From: CAADGV01 sp040290295
GTDB lineage: Bacteria; Bacteroidota; Ignavibacteria; UBA10030; UBA6906
DNA: 64,000 nucleotides
Assembly (NCBI GenBank): GCA_040290295.1
Contig: PSMW01000012.1
Location: 1-64,000, forward strand
Direction: 5' to 3'
The translations under genes were made by a program, and so were the position numbers. Below are positions 63,267 through 64,000 of the stretch, piece by piece. Positions within the stretch are counted from its first letter, which is position 1, and every line of letters begins with the position of its first letter. Below the pieces are notes generated by a model that searched no databases, was not told the DNA's origin, and saw nothing but the letters and a program-made list of their open reading frames with translations.

Positions 63267-64000
63267 TCAGTGCCGGCTGCCGTTCACCGGTTCGCTCTCG
63301 TAGGGCAACCCTTGCTGCTTGCCTTCGATCCGCTCGCGCACGCGAGTGTACGTTTTAAGTGGCAATCCATAAATCTTGATGAACCCTTCCGAGGCCTTGT
63401 GGTCGAACTGGTCTTCAGCCGTGTACGTCGCCAACATCGGATCGTAAAGAGAAAAGGGAGAGTGACGAGAAACGACACGCATCGTTCCTTTGTAGAGCCG
63501 AACCTTGACGCTGCCGCTCACCCGATCTTGAGTTTTCTTCACAAACGCAGCGAGTGCTTCGCGCAACGCTGAGTGCCACAACCCGTTGTAGATGAGGTTA
63601 GCGTACTCATGCGCCACGAGCATTTTGTAGTGCATCACGGCTTTGTCGAGCGTGAGCCGTTCCAGTTCCTTGTGAGCGAAATGCAAGATGGTTGCGGCGG
63701 GCACTTCGTACACTTCACGGGACTTGATGCCGACCAGCCTGTTCTCGATCAGATCGATTCGACCGATCGCGTTCTGCGCGCCGAGCGCATTGAGAAACTC
63801 GACCAATGCGATACAGTCCATCTCCCTCCCATCGATGCTCACGGGAATTCCTTTTTGGAATCCGATCGTCACTTCGTCCGATTCATCGGGAGCCAATTCA
63901 GGAGAGACAGTCGATTGAAAGGCATCGAGAGGAGGCTCGACCGTCGGGTCTTCCAAGACACCACATTCGATGCTTGTACCCCACAGGTTCTCGTCGATCG
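63267..64000 (-). CDS. argG: Argininosuccinate synthase, C-terminal part (runs off the window)
   Basis: The visible 243 codons cover the C-terminal half. IDENLWGTSIECGVLEDP at the window edge, then GFQKGIPVSIDG, NAIGRIDLIENRLVGIKSRE and YEVPAATILHFAHKELE, are strong ArgG blocks. The ATP-binding N-terminus lies beyond 64000. The enzyme joins citrulline and aspartate. argG and argH form an operon on the minus strand. Confidence 0.95.
   Translation of the reverse strand, partial: IDENLWGTSIECGVLEDPTVEPPLDAFQSTVSPELAPDESDEVTIGFQKGIPVSIDGREMDCIALVEFLNALGAQNAIGRIDLIENRLVGIKSREVYEVPAATILHFAHKELERLTLDKAVMHYKMLVAHEYANLIYNGLWHSALREALAAFVKKTQDRVSGSVKVRLYKGTMRVVSRHSPFSLYDPMLATYTAEDQFDHKASEGFIKIYGLPLKTYTRVRERIEGKQQGLPYESEPVNGSRH

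Noticed and set aside
1..64000. CRISPR arrays, rRNA operons, insertion sequences or prophage
   Set aside because: No regularly spaced direct repeats, rRNA signatures, transposase or phage structural genes were seen anywhere in the window.

Overview
The window joins two unrelated genomic backgrounds. Bases 1 to about 4416 are GC-rich and look like a Paenibacillaceae-type Firmicute: strong Shine-Dalgarno sites, a CadC metal sensor with its operator, TraX, a spore/cell-wall type amidase and a GT4 glycosyltransferase. This part contains two N gaps. Near 4416 a plus-strand reading frame and a minus-strand reading frame both lose sense at the same place. From there to 64000 the sequence has lower GC and looks like the Chlorobi/Ignavibacteria/Kapabacteria side of the FCB group: type IX secretion C-terminal sorting domains (the YPNPF motif), a PorV/PorQ protein, TonB-dependent receptors with carboxypeptidase-like N-domains, and the gene order cmk-ispH-rpsA. 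I read the join as an assembly or library chimera of two members of one community. The taxonomic names are inferred from recognised proteins, not from a search.

Segment A (1-4416) runs as follows: start of a CadA-type HMA protein, cadC, traX (interrupted), amidase with terminator, a possible 27-aa basic peptide, a GT4 glycosyltransferase, and a six-hairpin glycosidase-like region cut at the join.

Segment B (4417-64000) is dense and mostly on the minus strand. Main groups: (i) a truncated hydrogenase-type 4Fe-4S protein, an O-methyltransferase and a zinc-ribbon membrane protein; (ii) a Rieske lipoprotein, nth, a thioredoxin-like ferredoxin and PolX; (iii) a type III polyketide synthase with a FAD oxidoreductase, then dusB; (iv) three pilin-like anchored proteins; (v) two large interrupted type IX cargo genes; (vi) a paired M16 peptidase operon; (vii) isocitrate dehydrogenase, comM and a TonB receptor; (viii) a six-gene run mtaB, DUF512 radical SAM, a small membrane protein, truA, M61 peptidase and an asparagine-synthase-like protein; (ix) cmk-ispH-rpsA; (x) relA-ruvX-mtgA-AlbA_2; (xi) der, CoA-disulfide-reductase-like and upp; (xii) a six-gene surface operon (two lipoproteins, TonB receptor, type IX cargo, PorV, lamin-tail-like lipoprotein) behind a strong promoter and a structured leader; (xiii) argH and the 3' part of argG.

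Several minus-strand promoters in segment B share the form TTGnnn, 17 bases, TAnnTT. Four genes carry an in-frame stop inside otherwise continuous homology, and two of them also have homopolymer frameshifts. One of the four lies in segment A and three in segment B, so sequence error is at least as likely as real decay. No rRNA, tRNA, CRISPR array or insertion sequence was seen. The best candidate for an undescribed system is the surface operon at 52360-61858; the pilin-like cluster at 13226-15676 is second.
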